From contig NZ_CP016449.1 of assembly GCF_001713375.1 (NCBI RefSeq), positions 930,001 through 994,000 on the forward strand: a stretch of DNA of 64,000 nt, given 5' to 3'. Positions 8,860 through 17,754 of this stretch are shown piece by piece (positions within the stretch are counted from its first letter, which is position 1; every line of letters starts with the position of its first letter). A program made the translations under genes and the position numbers. The notes under the pieces are model-generated. The model was given only the letters and a program-made list of their open reading frames with translations, was not told where the DNA came from and did no database searches. This DNA comes from Hydrogenophaga sp. RAC07. GTDB lineage: Bacteria > Pseudomonadota > Gammaproteobacteria > Burkholderiales > Burkholderiaceae_C.

Positions 8860-9612
8860 TCAGCGCGGCATGGCCGGGTGCGCTTCGGGCGGGCGCTGCT
8901 CCATGTAGCCACGCCCATCTTTCACACCGGTGCGTCCGGCGATCTGCCAGGCGGTGCGCTGGTTGACCAAGCCAGCGAGGAATTCGATTTCTTCGTCGGT
9001 GTGGTTCAGCGCCGGGGCCGGGGTGAGGAAACGCCCAGCCTTGGGTTCAGCCTCGCCCCAGAACGACTGGTGGTAGCTGGATACCGACGTTGCGCGGTTG
9101 CCGCCGGCCTGCATGTCCACCGTGCCGTAGCAGTTGCAGAAGTAGCTGCGGTTGCCCTGGTCGGGAAACACCTCGGTGTAGACGCCGGTGCCGCGGATGC
9201 CGGCGGTCAGCGTGGGCGTGATGATGGTGCGGCTGGGGCCCCGGCCAAATGCGCTACCCACGGCTCCGGTGAGCAGGCGCAGCAGGCTCACGGTGTGCAG
9301 CGTGATGCCGCGTTCCACGGTGAGGCGTGAGTTCTGCCGCACGTGCAGGGCAGCGTTGCCCAGCACGAAGGTGAGCCTGGATGCCGGGCCGGTGGCGATC
9401 TCGTCACCGGTCTGGATGGTTTGCTGCGGCACCAGGCGACGGCCGTTGAGCAGCACATCACCCACCAGCTCCACCACGTTGCTGCGCTGCTGCGCCAAGG
9501 CGGCGGGCAGGCCGCCCATGGCCACCCAGGCGGCGGCGGCCTTCAAGGTGTCGCGGCGCTGGAACCAGGTCACTTCACTCTCGCTGCGGCCTTGAAGGAT
9601 GTGGTGGGTCAT
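8860..9612 (-). CDS. exported FecR-domain protein
   Basis: A 250-residue protein with an N-terminal RRDTLKAAAAWVAMGG signal that looks twin-arginine type, ending near ALAQ. A FecR fold follows: VVELVGDVLLNGRRL, TGDEIATGPASRLTFVLG, then LLRLLTGAVGSAFG and TPTLTAGIRGTGVY. Stand-alone FecR-domain proteins like this are not iron sensors; they are often of unknown periplasmic function. A CNC pair near residue 160 could bind metal or form a disulfide. Its ATG overlaps the stop of the membrane-protein gene upstream (4 bases), placing it last in the thrB chain. Confidence 0.82.
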   Translation of the reverse strand: MTHHILQGRSESEVTWFQRRDTLKAAAAWVAMGGLPAALAQQRSNVVELVGDVLLNGRRLVPQQTIQTGDEIATGPASRLTFVLGNAALHVRQNSRLTVERGITLHTVSLLRLLTGAVGSAFGRGPSRTIITPTLTAGIRGTGVYTEVFPDQGNRSYFCNCYGTVDMQAGGNRATSVSSYHQSFWGEAEPKAGRFLTPAPALNHTDEEIEFLAGLVNQRTAWQIAGRTGVKDGRGYMEQRPPEAHPAMPR

Positions 9613-10409
9613 GCGTCTTCTCCGTGGTTGGGGGACGTTGCTGGCTCTGCCAACTCGAAACTGTCAACAAATGTGAAATATATCGAGGTGTGAAACATGG
9701 AGGCCATGAACAGGACAGCCGGGTACAAAACGATGTTGAGCGCTTGCACGCCGCCCAGCAGGGCACCCAGCAGGCTCATGAACAGGCCCACCAGCATGAA
9801 CACGCCGACCCAGCCCAGGCCATAGAACAGCATGGCGCCCTTGTTGCCCCAGCAGGCCATGAAGCTGAAAAACAAGCTCTTGCCCGGGCTCACACCGTGC
9901 CAGTGCACCAGGGCGGGCGCGTGCCAGAAGGCCATCACCACCGGCAGGTACACCACCAGGCCGGCCAGCAGGCCCTGGTTGGCCAGCGAGGCGCGCACCA
10001 TCTCGGCCGACACCTCGCCCGCAGCGGGGTCCAGTGGCGGCGGCACGTCGCCGGCGAACAGTGTGGCCACACCCAACACCACCAACAAGCTGGCCGCGTA
10101 CATGGCGCCCAGGATCAGCATGTTGCGGGTTTGCACGGGCTTGCCGCGCAGACCCGATATCAGCGCGGACGGCATCGGGAAACGCCCCTGCACGGCCTCG
10201 CGCGTGGCGGCCATGAGGCCCAGCGTGGCCACCGGCACCAGCAACAGGGAAATGAGCGTGCCCAACAGCGGAATGAGCGAGAGCACCGAGACGGTGGCCA
10301 TGAACATGAAGAACAGGCCGGACATGGCCAGGGGCTGGCGGAAGAAGGTCTTCACACCCAGCTTGACCCATTGCAGGCCGGCTCTGGCGGGGACGAGGTG
10401 GAGTTTCAT
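9609..10409 (-). CDS. BPSS1780-family integral membrane protein
   Basis: A 266-residue protein with about six hydrophobic segments, N-terminus [18 protein letters not shown], as in the BPSS1780 family of conserved betaproteobacterial membrane proteins of unknown function. The amphipathic start and [13 protein letters not shown] are typical. It overlaps thrB by 4 bases upstream and the FecR gene by 4 bases downstream, so all three are probably translated in a coupled way. No catalytic motif was seen. Confidence 0.85.
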   Translation of the reverse strand: MKLHLVPARAGLQWVKLGVKTFFRQPLAMSGLFFMFMATVSVLSLIPLLGTLISLLLVPVATLGLMAATREAVQGRFPMPSALISGLRGKPVQTRNMLILGAMYAASLLVVLGVATLFAGDVPPPLDPAAGEVSAEMVRASLANQGLLAGLVVYLPVVMAFWHAPALVHWHGVSPGKSLFFSFMACWGNKGAMLFYGLGWVGVFMLVGLFMSLLGALLGGVQALNIVLYPAVLFMASMFHTSIYFTFVDSFELAEPATSPNHGEDA

Positions 10410-11431
10410 GCGGTCACGGGTCGGGGTGCGGCGGCCGGAGCGGGCAGGTCGAGCAGTGCGGCCGGGAAGGCGTGGCTGGCGCGGTCGCGCAGCACGCGTT
10501 CAAAGTGGGTCGGGTCGTGGGCTTGCAGCAGCGCGGCTTCGCGCGGCAGGTGCAGGTCCCACAGGCGGGAAATCCAGAAGCGCAAGGCGCCGGCGCGCAG
10601 CATGGCCGGCAGCAGGCCGCGCTCTGCCGCGCTCAGCGGCCGAACCGTCTGGTAGGCCGCCAGCAGCGCCCGCGCGCGTTCAGCGTCGTGACTGCCGTCC
10701 GCGGCGTCCTGACAGTGGTGCACGCACCAGTCGTTGAGACAGACTGCGATGTCGAACAAAAAGCTGTCGCAGCCGGCAAAGTAAAAGTCGAAGAAGCCGG
10801 TGAGTTCGCCGTCTTCGAACATCGCGTTGTCGCGGAACAGGTCGGCGTGGATGGGGCCGCGTGGCAGGGCGGCGTATGCCGGGCTGGCTGCCACGTGGTT
10901 CTGGTAGGCCAGCTCGGTGCGGATCAGGTCGGCCTGCGGCGCGCTCAAAAAGGGCAGCACCACCGGCACGGTCTCGTTCCACCAGGGCAGGCCGCGCAGG
11001 TTGGGCTGGCTCATGGGGAAATCGCGCCCGGCCAGGTGCATGCGCGCGAGCATGGCGCCCACCGCTTCGCAATGGGCCACGCCGGGGTTCAATTCACTTT
11101 TCCCCCGCAGCTTGTCCACCACGGCGGCGGGTTTGCCGTGCAGCGTGTGCAGGATCTCGCCGCTGGCGGTGGCGGCCGGGTCGGGCACCGGGATGCCTTT
11201 GTCCGCCAGATGCTTCATGAGGTGCAGATAGAACGGCAACTGCTTGAAATCCAGCCGCTCGAACACGGTGAGCACATGCTCCAGCGTCACGCCATCGCGT
11301 TCGCTGGTCACGAAGTAGTTGGTGTTTTCAATGCCGCCCTGAATGCCCCGCAGTTCGGTGAGGTCGCCCAGGTCCAGGGTGTGCAGCAGGGCAGCGGCTT
11401 GCGCGAAAGCGACTTCGGTGTAAACGGCCAT
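10406..11431 (-). CDS. thrB: homoserine kinase (type II, APH fold)
   Basis: Phosphorylates homoserine on the threonine pathway in the cytosol. The 341-residue protein starts [16 protein letters not shown], typical of the betaproteobacterial aminoglycoside-phosphotransferase-like Thr[11 protein letters not shown] forms part of the nucleotide site, [14 protein letters not shown] is the catalytic HxDxxxxN loop, and FFDFYFAG provides the metal-binding Asp. The start at 11431 was chosen because the protein ends of the family align there; the longer frame runs through the neighbouring DUF2782-like gene. That gene ends 11 bases upstream. Confidence 0.93.
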   Translation of the reverse strand: MAVYTEVAFAQAAALLHTLDLGDLTELRGIQGGIENTNYFVTSERDGVTLEHVLTVFERLDFKQLPFYLHLMKHLADKGIPVPDPAATASGEILHTLHGKPAAVVDKLRGKSELNPGVAHCEAVGAMLARMHLAGRDFPMSQPNLRGLPWWNETVPVVLPFLSAPQADLIRTELAYQNHVAASPAYAALPRGPIHADLFRDNAMFEDGELTGFFDFYFAGCDSFLFDIAVCLNDWCVHHCQDAADGSHDAERARALLAAYQTVRPLSAAERGLLPAMLRAGALRFWISRLWDLHLPREAALLQAHDPTHFERVLRDRASHAFPAALLDLPAPAAAPRPVTA

Positions 11432-11442
11432 GAAACAAACGG

Positions 11443-11778
11443 TCAGAAGTTCAGGATGCGCCAGCTGCTGCGCCCGGCGTTGCCGGTGCGTTTGCCACCC
11501 ACTTCGCTGTTGGCGGGGCCGTTCGTGTCGGGGTTGATCTGGTAGGGGGGTGCACCGTTTTTGGGTTGCACCTCGATGCTTTTGGTTTCGCCGCCCACAC
11601 GCACCTCGTCGATGCGGGTAAGGGCGTCCTCGTTGGTGATGCGCTCGATGCGGTCGCGCGGGGACACGGGCTGGGGCGGCTGCTCCACCGGGGGCGTCTG
11701 GCCCTGGGCGGTCAGGGCCAAGGTGAGGCCCGCCACCAGGGTGAGGGCGGACAGCAGGCATGGGGTGTGGACGTTCAT
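11443..11778 (-). CDS. small exported DUF2782-like protein
   Basis: A 111-residue protein with an N-terminal signal peptide (about residues 8-26, cut near AQGQ). It continues as a proline-rich linker, [20 protein letters not shown], and a short basic C-terminus ending RSSWRILNF. This matches the layout of DUF2782 proteins found beside polA and thrB in betaproteobacteria. Function unknown. TACAAT lies 5 bases before the ATG, so the mRNA may be nearly leaderless. It heads the thrB chain and is divergent from polA. Confidence 0.78.
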   Translation of the reverse strand: MNVHTPCLLSALTLVAGLTLALTAQGQTPPVEQPPQPVSPRDRIERITNEDALTRIDEVRVGGETKSIEVQPKNGAPPYQINPDTNGPANSEVGGKRTGNAGRSSWRILNF

Positions 11779-11783
11779 GCGTC

Positions 11784-11789
11784 ATTGTA
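11784..11789 (-). promoter_or_regulatory. -10-like TACAAT for the DUF2782/thrB chain
   Basis: On the minus strand TACAAT is followed by GACGC and then the ATG at 11778. The five-base gap would put transcription start at or near the start codon. No clear -35 is seen. Confidence 0.4.
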
Positions 11790-11881
11790 GGCAGGGAGGG
11801 CTCCATCGGGCGCGCACGGGGCCATGCGCCCTTCCACCGGGTACGCAGCCCGGGGGCCACTGGATGTGGCGCGATCTCCCC

Positions 11882-11887
11882 GACAAT
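11882..11887 (+). promoter_or_regulatory. -10-like GACAAT directly before polA
   Basis: GACAAT, six bases (GCGCGC), then ATG at 11894. The expected start of transcription coincides with the A of the start codon. No Shine-Dalgarno sequence is visible between them. The -35 is weak. Confidence 0.4.
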
Positions 11888-11893
11888 GCGCGC

Positions 11894-14731
11894 ATGTCCG
11901 ACGCTTCATCCCCCACCCCCACCCTCTTGCTGGTCGACGGCTCCAGTTACCTCTACCGTGCGTTCTTTGCCGGCGGCGAAGCCATGAGCACCACACTCCC
12001 GGATGGCACCGTGCTCAAAACGGGCGCCATCCGCATCATGATCAACATGATGCAGAAGCTGCGCAAGGACGTGCGGGCCGACTACGCCGCGTGCGTGTTC
12101 GACGCCAAGGGGCCCACCTTCCGCGATGCGCTGTACCCGGACTACAAGGCCAACCGCTCACCCATGCCCGACGATCTGCGTGCGCAGATCGGTCCCATCC
12201 ACGAGGTGGTCAGGTTGCTGGGCTGGAAGGTGCTGGATGTGCCCGGTGTGGAGGCCGACGATGTGATCGGCACGCTGGCGCACGTGGCAGCGCAGCAAGG
12301 CGTCGACTGCATCATCTCCAGCGGCGACAAGGACCTGAGCCAGCTCGTCAACGAGCACATCACGGTGATCGACACGATGAACGACCGGCGGCGCGACATC
12401 GCCGGCGTCACGGCGGAGTTCGGCGTGCCACCCAGCCTCATGCTGGACTACCAGACCCTGGTGGGTGACCAGGTGGACAACGTGCCGGGCGTGCCCAAAG
12501 TGGGCCCCAAGACGGCTGTGAAGTGGTTGCAGGAATACGGTTCGCTGGAGGCGCTGGTGGCACGCGCGGACGAGATCAAGGGCGTGGCGGGCGAGAACCT
12601 GCGCAATGCGCTCGGGTGGCTGCCCAAGGGCCGCGAGCTGCTCACCATCAAGACCGATTGCGACTTGAGCGAACACATGGAAGGCCTGCCCTCGCTGGAG
12701 GCCATCACGATCGGCGGGCAGGATTCCGACGCACTCAAGGTGTTCGGCGAAAAGTACGGGTTCAAGGGGCTGGTGAAGACCTTGATGCAGCTCGATGTGC
12801 CGCCGGAACAGATCGAGGAGCACCAGGCCAAGGCCCAAACGAAGGGCAGGGCCGGGAGCGGCTCACCGGGCCTCTTCGACGAACCCGACCTGAGCGGCAG
12901 CGCGGAGCGCACCACCAACCTGAAGTACGACACCATCCTCACCTGGGCCATGTTCGACGACTGGTTGCAGCGCGTGCAGGCTGCCGACCTGGTGGCACTG
13001 GACACCGAAACCACCTCGCTCGACGAGATGCGTGCCGAGATCGTGGGCATCAGCTTCAGCGTGACGCCGGGTGAAGCGGCCTACATTCCGCTGCGCCACA
13101 GCGGGCCCGACGCGCCCGAGCAACTGCCGTTCGACGAGGTGCTCGCCAGACTCAAGCCCTGGCTGGAAAACCCGAAACACGCCAAGCTCGGACAACACGT
13201 CAAGTACGACCGCCATGTGTTTGCCAACCATGGCATCGAGGTTCGGGGGTATGTGCACGACACCATGCTGCAGAGCTACGTGCTCGAAGTGCACAAGCCA
13301 CACGGCCTGGCCAGCCTGGCCTTGCGCCACCTGGGCCGCCAGGGCATCAACTACGAAGACCTGTGCGGCAAGGGCGCGCACCAGATTCCGTTCGCGCAGG
13401 TCGAGGTGGCCAAGGCGGCGGAGTATTCGTGCGAGGACAGCGACCAGACGCTGGATGTGCACCAGAAGCTGTGGCCGCAACTGCAGGCCGACAGTCAACC
13501 TGGAAAAGGGCTGCGCTTCATCTACGAACTCGAGATCGCCAGCAGCGAAGCGCTCTACCGCATCGAGCGCAACGGCGTGCTGATCGACGCACCCACGCTG
13601 GCCAGACAGAGCCACGAGCTGGGTTCACGCATCCACGCGCTCGAACAGGAGGCCTACGAGATCGCTGGCCAGCCGTTCAACCTGGCCAGCCCCAAACAGC
13701 TGGGCGAGATCTTCTTCGACAAACTCGGCCTGCCGGTGATCAAGAAGACCGCGACCGGCGCGCGCAGCACCGACGAAGAGGTGCTGGAAAAGCTCGCCGA
13801 AGACTATCCGCTGCCCGCGAAAATTCTTGAACACCGGGGCCTCTCCAAACTCAAGGGCACTTACACCGACAAGCTCGCTCAACTCGCGCACCCGGCCACG
13901 GGGCGCGTGCACACGCACTACGCGCAGGCCGTGGCCGTGACCGGGCGCCTGTCCAGCAACGACCCCAACCTGCAGAACATCCCCATCCGCACGCCCGAGG
14001 GTCGGCGCGTGCGCGAGGCCTTCGTGGCCCCGGCCGGCCATGTGATTGCGAGTGCCGACTACTCGCAGATCGAGCTGCGCATCATGGCCCACATCAGCGG
14101 TGACGAAGCGCTCTTGCGCGCGTTCCACGAAGGCATCGACGTGCACCGTGCCACCGCCGCCGAGGTGTTCGGCCTGGAGGCCTCGCAGGTGAGCAGCGAA
14201 CAGCGCCGCTACGCCAAGGTGATCAACTTCGGCCTGATCTACGGCATGAGCGCCTTTGGCCTGGCCAAGGCCCTGGCCATCGACAACACCGCGGCCAAGA
14301 ACTACATCACGCGTTACTTCGAACGCTTCGCCGGCGTGAAGCGGTACATGGACGACACGCGCGAACAGGCGAAGAAGCTTGGCCATGTGGAAACCGTGTT
14401 CGGACGCCGCCTGGTCCTGCCCGACATCCAGAACGCCAAAGGTGCCAAGCTGTCGGCGCTGGAGCGCCAGGCTGTGAACGCGCCCATGCAGGGCACGGCG
14501 GCCGACCTCATCAAGCTCAGCATGGTGGCGGTGCAGAAGGCGCTGGACGAACAGCAGCGCGCCACCAAGATGATCATGCAGGTGCACGACGAACTGGTGT
14601 TTGAAGTGCCCGAGGCCGAGGTGGACTGGCTCAAGGCGGAGATTCCGCGCTTGATGGCAGGCGTGGCCGAGCTCAAGGTGCCGTTGTTGGCGGAGGTGGG
14701 TGTGGGACCCAACTGGGATCAGGCGCATTGA
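11894..14731 (+). CDS. polA: DNA polymerase I
   Basis: Repair and Okazaki-fragment polymerase, 945 residues, normal length. The 5'-3' nuclease domain begins [14 protein letters not shown]. The 3'-5' proofreading domain starts [13 protein letters not shown], with its acidic residues intact. The polymerase domain shows motif [14 protein letters not shown], motif [15 protein letters not shown] and motif [12 protein letters not shown]. The ATG at 11894 fits the family N-terminus; the longer open frame upstream lies over the opposite gene. The downstream serine hydrolase gene follows within 2 bases of the stop. Confidence 0.98.
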   Translation: MSDASSPTPTLLLVDGSSYLYRAFFAGGEAMSTTLPDGTVLKTGAIRIMINMMQKLRKDVRADYAACVFDAKGPTFRDALYPDYKANRSPMPDDLRAQIGPIHEVVRLLGWKVLDVPGVEADDVIGTLAHVAAQQGVDCIISSGDKDLSQLVNEHITVIDTMNDRRRDIAGVTAEFGVPPSLMLDYQTLVGDQVDNVPGVPKVGPKTAVKWLQEYGSLEALVARADEIKGVAGENLRNALGWLPKGRELLTIKTDCDLSEHMEGLPSLEAITIGGQDSDALKVFGEKYGFKGLVKTLMQLDVPPEQIEEHQAKAQTKGRAGSGSPGLFDEPDLSGSAERTTNLKYDTILTWAMFDDWLQRVQAADLVALDTETTSLDEMRAEIVGISFSVTPGEAAYIPLRHSGPDAPEQLPFDEVLARLKPWLENPKHAKLGQHVKYDRHVFANHGIEVRGYVHDTMLQSYVLEVHKPHGLASLALRHLGRQGINYEDLCGKGAHQIPFAQVEVAKAAEYSCEDSDQTLDVHQKLWPQLQADSQPGKGLRFIYELEIASSEALYRIERNGVLIDAPTLARQSHELGSRIHALEQEAYEIAGQPFNLASPKQLGEIFFDKLGLPVIKKTATGARSTDEEVLEKLAEDYPLPAKILEHRGLSKLKGTYTDKLAQLAHPATGRVHTHYAQAVAVTGRLSSNDPNLQNIPIRTPEGRRVREAFVAPAGHVIASADYSQIELRIMAHISGDEALLRAFHEGIDVHRATAAEVFGLEASQVSSEQRRYAKVINFGLIYGMSAFGLAKALAIDNTAAKNYITRYFERFAGVKRYMDDTREQAKKLGHVETVFGRRLVLPDIQNAKGAKLSALERQAVNAPMQGTAADLIKLSMVAVQKALDEQQRATKMIMQVHDELVFEVPEAEVDWLKAEIPRLMAGVAELKVPLLAEVGVGPNWDQAH

Positions 14732-14732
14732 G

Positions 14733-15926
14733 ATGATGCCGACCCGCCGCGCGTTCCTGTGCGCCGGCCTGGCCGTCGCGGGCCTGCCTGTGTCGGCACA
14801 GACCGACGACAGGTGGGGCGCGTTGCGCGGTTACCCCGAGAGCCGCTCCAGCTTCGAGCGACTGCCCGAGTTCCGCGTGGGCAATTACTCGGGGGGTCAT
14901 GAACGTTCGATCCGCCACCATGTGATCCAGGCCGGCAACCGGGTGGCTGCCTGGAACGACGCGCCGTTGAGCGACTTCCGCTACCGCTCGGGACTGCAGC
15001 ACAGCTCGCCCGACGCCTATCTCGCCCAGTGGCCTGTCACCGGCCTGCTGATCGCGCGCGACAACCACATCCTGTTCGAGCGCTACCGGTTTGCACGCCA
15101 GCCTTCCATGCGCCTGCAGAGCTGGTCCATGGCCAAGAGTGTCACCTCGTTGTTGCTCGGCATCTGCCTGGACCGGGGGCTCATTGCATCGCTGGACGAC
15201 CCGGCCGCGCGCTACCTGCCCGAACTCGCCGGTACCCTGCACGGCGAAACCTCGCTGCGCCACCTGGCCAACATGTGCAGCGGCGCCGACGTGGTGCATG
15301 CGCGCGACAACGCCGTTCTGTACCCCGGTGCGTTGCTGGGCCGGGACCCGGACATCGCGCGCACCGTGAGGGCATGGAACCAGCGCAGCGAGCCCGCCGG
15401 TACGCGCTTCAACTACAACGAGCTGTGCCCGTTGACGCTGGGCATGGTGATGCGCCGCGTCACCGGGGGCTCGCTGTCGGCCTTCACCGAGAAGGCGTTG
15501 TGGCAGCCCTTGGGCGCCGAGTCGTCGGCCACCTGGTTCACCGATGCGCGCGGGGCCGAGTTCAACAGCATCGGGTTCGCCGCCCGGCTGCGCGACTGGG
15601 CGCGCCTGGGCCATCTGGTGGCCCAACGCGGGCGCGGCCCCGATGGCCGGGCTGTCGTCAGCGAGGCGTGGATCAACGAGTGCACGTCGTGGAGCGAGCG
15701 GGATGCCCCGGTGCGCCATGGCCGGGTTCGGCTGGCGATGGGCTACAAGGCCCTGTTCTGGCATGCGCGTGCCGACGGGTCGCGGCCCGCCATGCACGGT
15801 CACCACGGTCAGCGCGTGCTGATCGACCTGCCCACGCGCACCGTGCTCGTGCACACCGCGGTCGACCAGCAGGGGGCGTGGGAGCATGAACTGCAAGACA
15901 TGTTTGACGCTGCCACGCAGGTTTAG
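14733..15926 (+). CDS. exported serine hydrolase, beta-lactamase (class C) fold
   Basis: A 397-residue member of the beta-lactamase-related/penicillin-binding-protein serine hydrolases. The N-terminus TRRAFLCAGLAVAGLP is a twin-arginine-type export signal. The nucleophile motif S-x-x-K is SMAK in WSMAKSVTSLLL near residue 132, and FNYNELCPLTLG provides the Y-x-N-like motif. Such proteins include 6-aminohexanoate hydrolase and esterases, so the substrate cannot be told. ATG at 14733 or 14736; it begins one base after the polA stop, suggesting co-transcription. Confidence 0.85.
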   Translation: MMPTRRAFLCAGLAVAGLPVSAQTDDRWGALRGYPESRSSFERLPEFRVGNYSGGHERSIRHHVIQAGNRVAAWNDAPLSDFRYRSGLQHSSPDAYLAQWPVTGLLIARDNHILFERYRFARQPSMRLQSWSMAKSVTSLLLGICLDRGLIASLDDPAARYLPELAGTLHGETSLRHLANMCSGADVVHARDNAVLYPGALLGRDPDIARTVRAWNQRSEPAGTRFNYNELCPLTLGMVMRRVTGGSLSAFTEKALWQPLGAESSATWFTDARGAEFNSIGFAARLRDWARLGHLVAQRGRGPDGRAVVSEAWINECTSWSERDAPVRHGRVRLAMGYKALFWHARADGSRPAMHGHHGQRVLIDLPTRTVLVHTAVDQQGAWEHELQDMFDAATQV

Positions 15927-15973
15927 GGCCCGTGGCAGACTCAAAGCTCGACAACCAGACCAGGAGACACACC

Positions 15974-16873
15974 TTGCTCAACGACCAACACGCCCAGGAC
16001 CTCGGCGCCTTGCTGCCCGGCCAGTCGAACGAACACGGCGCCACCCGCCGCACCGCGCTCAAGGCGGCCTTGGGCGTGGGCTACGCGGCCGCAGCCGCAC
16101 CGCTGATGGCGCAGACCGCCATCCGCACCCCGTCCGACGGCCTCACCGTGGGCGAGGTGATGATCGACGTCAACGGCCACAAGATGCCCGCTTTCCGCGC
16201 GGCACCCGCGGGCAAGACCGGTTTGCCGGTGGTGCTGGTGTTGTCCGAGGTCTTTGGTGTGCACGAGTACATCGCCGACACCGCGCGCCGCTTTGCGCGG
16301 GCGGGATACATGGCCATTGCGCCCGAGCTGTTCGTGCGCCAGGGCGACGCGCAGAGTTACGGCGAAGTGGCCAAGCTGATCGCCGAGGTGGTGTCCAAGG
16401 TGCCCGACGCGCAGGTGATGGCCGATCTGGATGCGGCGGTGAAGTGGGCTGCGACCAACGGGGGTGACGCGTCCAGGGTGGGTGTCACCGGTTTCTGCTG
16501 GGGCGGTCGCCACACCTGGCTGTACGCCGCCCACAACCCGGCGGTGAAGGCCGGCGTGGCCTGGTACGGACGTCTCGTGGGTGATGCCACGCCGCTCAAT
16601 CCCAAGCACCCGGTGGACGTGGCCGCGCAGCTCAAAGGCCCGGTGCTGGGTCTGTATGGCGCAGCCGACGCCGGCATCCCCCTTGACACGGTTGATAAGA
16701 TGAAAGCCGCTCTGGCGGTGGGCAGTCCCGCTGCCAAAGCATCGACTTTTGTGGTCTACCCCGAGGCACCCCACGCCTTCCACGCCGATTACCGACCGAC
16801 CTTCCGCAAGGAGCCGGCTGAAGACGGCTGGAACCGTGCGCTGGCGTGGTTCAAGCAGCACGGCGTGGCCTGA
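15974..16873 (+). CDS. exported dienelactone hydrolase family protein
   Basis: Alpha/beta hydrolase of about 299 residues. After a soluble leader, ATRRTALKAALGVG is a twin-arginine-like signal ending at PLMAQ. The nucleophile elbow is GFCWGGR, with Cys as in dienelactone hydrolase; the catalytic His is in PEAPHAFHADYR, and an Asp follows GAAD. TTG at 15974 was chosen because AGGAG lies 7 bases upstream; GTG at 15932 would add 14 residues. It follows the serine hydrolase by about 50 bases and ends at a strong terminator. The export signal is unusual for a classic cytosolic chlorocatechol enzyme. Confidence 0.85.
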   Translation: MLNDQHAQDLGALLPGQSNEHGATRRTALKAALGVGYAAAAAPLMAQTAIRTPSDGLTVGEVMIDVNGHKMPAFRAAPAGKTGLPVVLVLSEVFGVHEYIADTARRFARAGYMAIAPELFVRQGDAQSYGEVAKLIAEVVSKVPDAQVMADLDAAVKWAATNGGDASRVGVTGFCWGGRHTWLYAAHNPAVKAGVAWYGRLVGDATPLNPKHPVDVAAQLKGPVLGLYGAADAGIPLDTVDKMKAALAVGSPAAKASTFVVYPEAPHAFHADYRPTFRKEPAEDGWNRALAWFKQHGVA

Positions 16874-16897
16874 GCCACACCGCTGCGGGGAAGCCAG

Positions 16898-16921
16898 GGC
16901 CGCCGAAGAGCGGCCTTTTTT
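16898..16921 (+). terminator. rho-independent terminator
   Basis: Stem GGCCGC, loop CGAAGA, stem GCGGCC, followed by six T residues, 25 bases after the dienelactone hydrolase stop. It closes the polA-hydrolase transcript. Confidence 0.9.
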
Positions 16922-16944
16922 GTGGATGAACTGAAAAGAACAAC

Positions 16945-17751
16945 ATGACCTTGTTGGCGATCCTGGTGGGAACCGTGGCGGCCGGTGTGGGCAGCGTCTG
17001 GCTGGCCGCGCTGATGGCCTTTGCCATGTTGGCGCGCTTCACGCAGCACATGCTCAGCATGGCTGCGGGTGCGCTCATGGCCACGGCCTTCATGCACCTG
17101 CTGCCCGAAGCCTTCGAAAGCGAGGCCGGCGCGCACGAGCTGTTTGCCATGCTGCTGGGCGGGCTGGTGTTCTTCTTCTTGCTCGACAAGGCCGAGTTGT
17201 GGCACCACGGGCACGAGCACAACCACGGGCCGGCGCAGGAAGCGGGTGATGGGGGCCACGCCCACCACCACGGGCACAGCCACGCCCACCACGACCACGG
17301 GCCCCGCTCGGGCAGTTGGGCCGTGCTGGCCGGCGACAGCGTGCATGCGTTCGGTGACGGCATCCTGATCGCCTCGGCGTTTCTCGCCGACATGCGGCTG
17401 GGTGTGATCACCTCGCTGGCGGTGCTCGCGCACGAGGTGCCGCACCACATCGGAGATCTGGTCGTGCTGCGCCACACCTCGGGCACCCAGCGCGCCGCAC
17501 TGATCAAGGTCTCGCTGGCCGGCACGGTCACGGCCCTGGGCGGCGTGGTGGGCTACTTCCTCGTGACCCGGCTGCAGGACTACCTGCCCTTTTTCCTGGT
17601 GGCCGCGTCCAGCAGCTTTGTGTATGTGGCGCTGGCCGACCTGATTCCGCAGTTGCAGAAGAAGCTGGGGTTTCGAGACACGGTGTCCCAGGTGGCCTGG
17701 TTGCTGGCGGGCATCGCCTTGGTGACCGTGGTGAGCAGCCTGGCTCACTGA
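16945..17751 (+). CDS. ZIP-family divalent metal transporter
   Basis: Inner-membrane carrier for zinc or related metals into the cytosol, 268 residues, about eight membrane segments. The loop after the third segment is rich in histidine (near residues 90-118, with HAHHHGHSHAHHDHG), a metal-binding feature of the family. The transport site is seen in HAFGDGILI and HEVPHHIGD, which correspond to the conserved HxxxD/HExPH helices IV and V. It stands alone between a terminator and a convergent kinase gene, with only three bases separating the two stops. Confidence 0.9.
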   Translation: MTLLAILVGTVAAGVGSVWLAALMAFAMLARFTQHMLSMAAGALMATAFMHLLPEAFESEAGAHELFAMLLGGLVFFFLLDKAELWHHGHEHNHGPAQEAGDGGHAHHHGHSHAHHDHGPRSGSWAVLAGDSVHAFGDGILIASAFLADMRLGVITSLAVLAHEVPHHIGDLVVLRHTSGTQRAALIKVSLAGTVTALGGVVGYFLVTRLQDYLPFFLVAASSSFVYVALADLIPQLQKKLGFRDTVSQVAWLLAGIALVTVVSSLAH

Positions 17752-17754
17752 CGC

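Noticed and set aside
17200..17300. His-rich repeats as a tandem repeat element
   Set aside because: It is the coding sequence of the metal-binding loop of the ZIP carrier.
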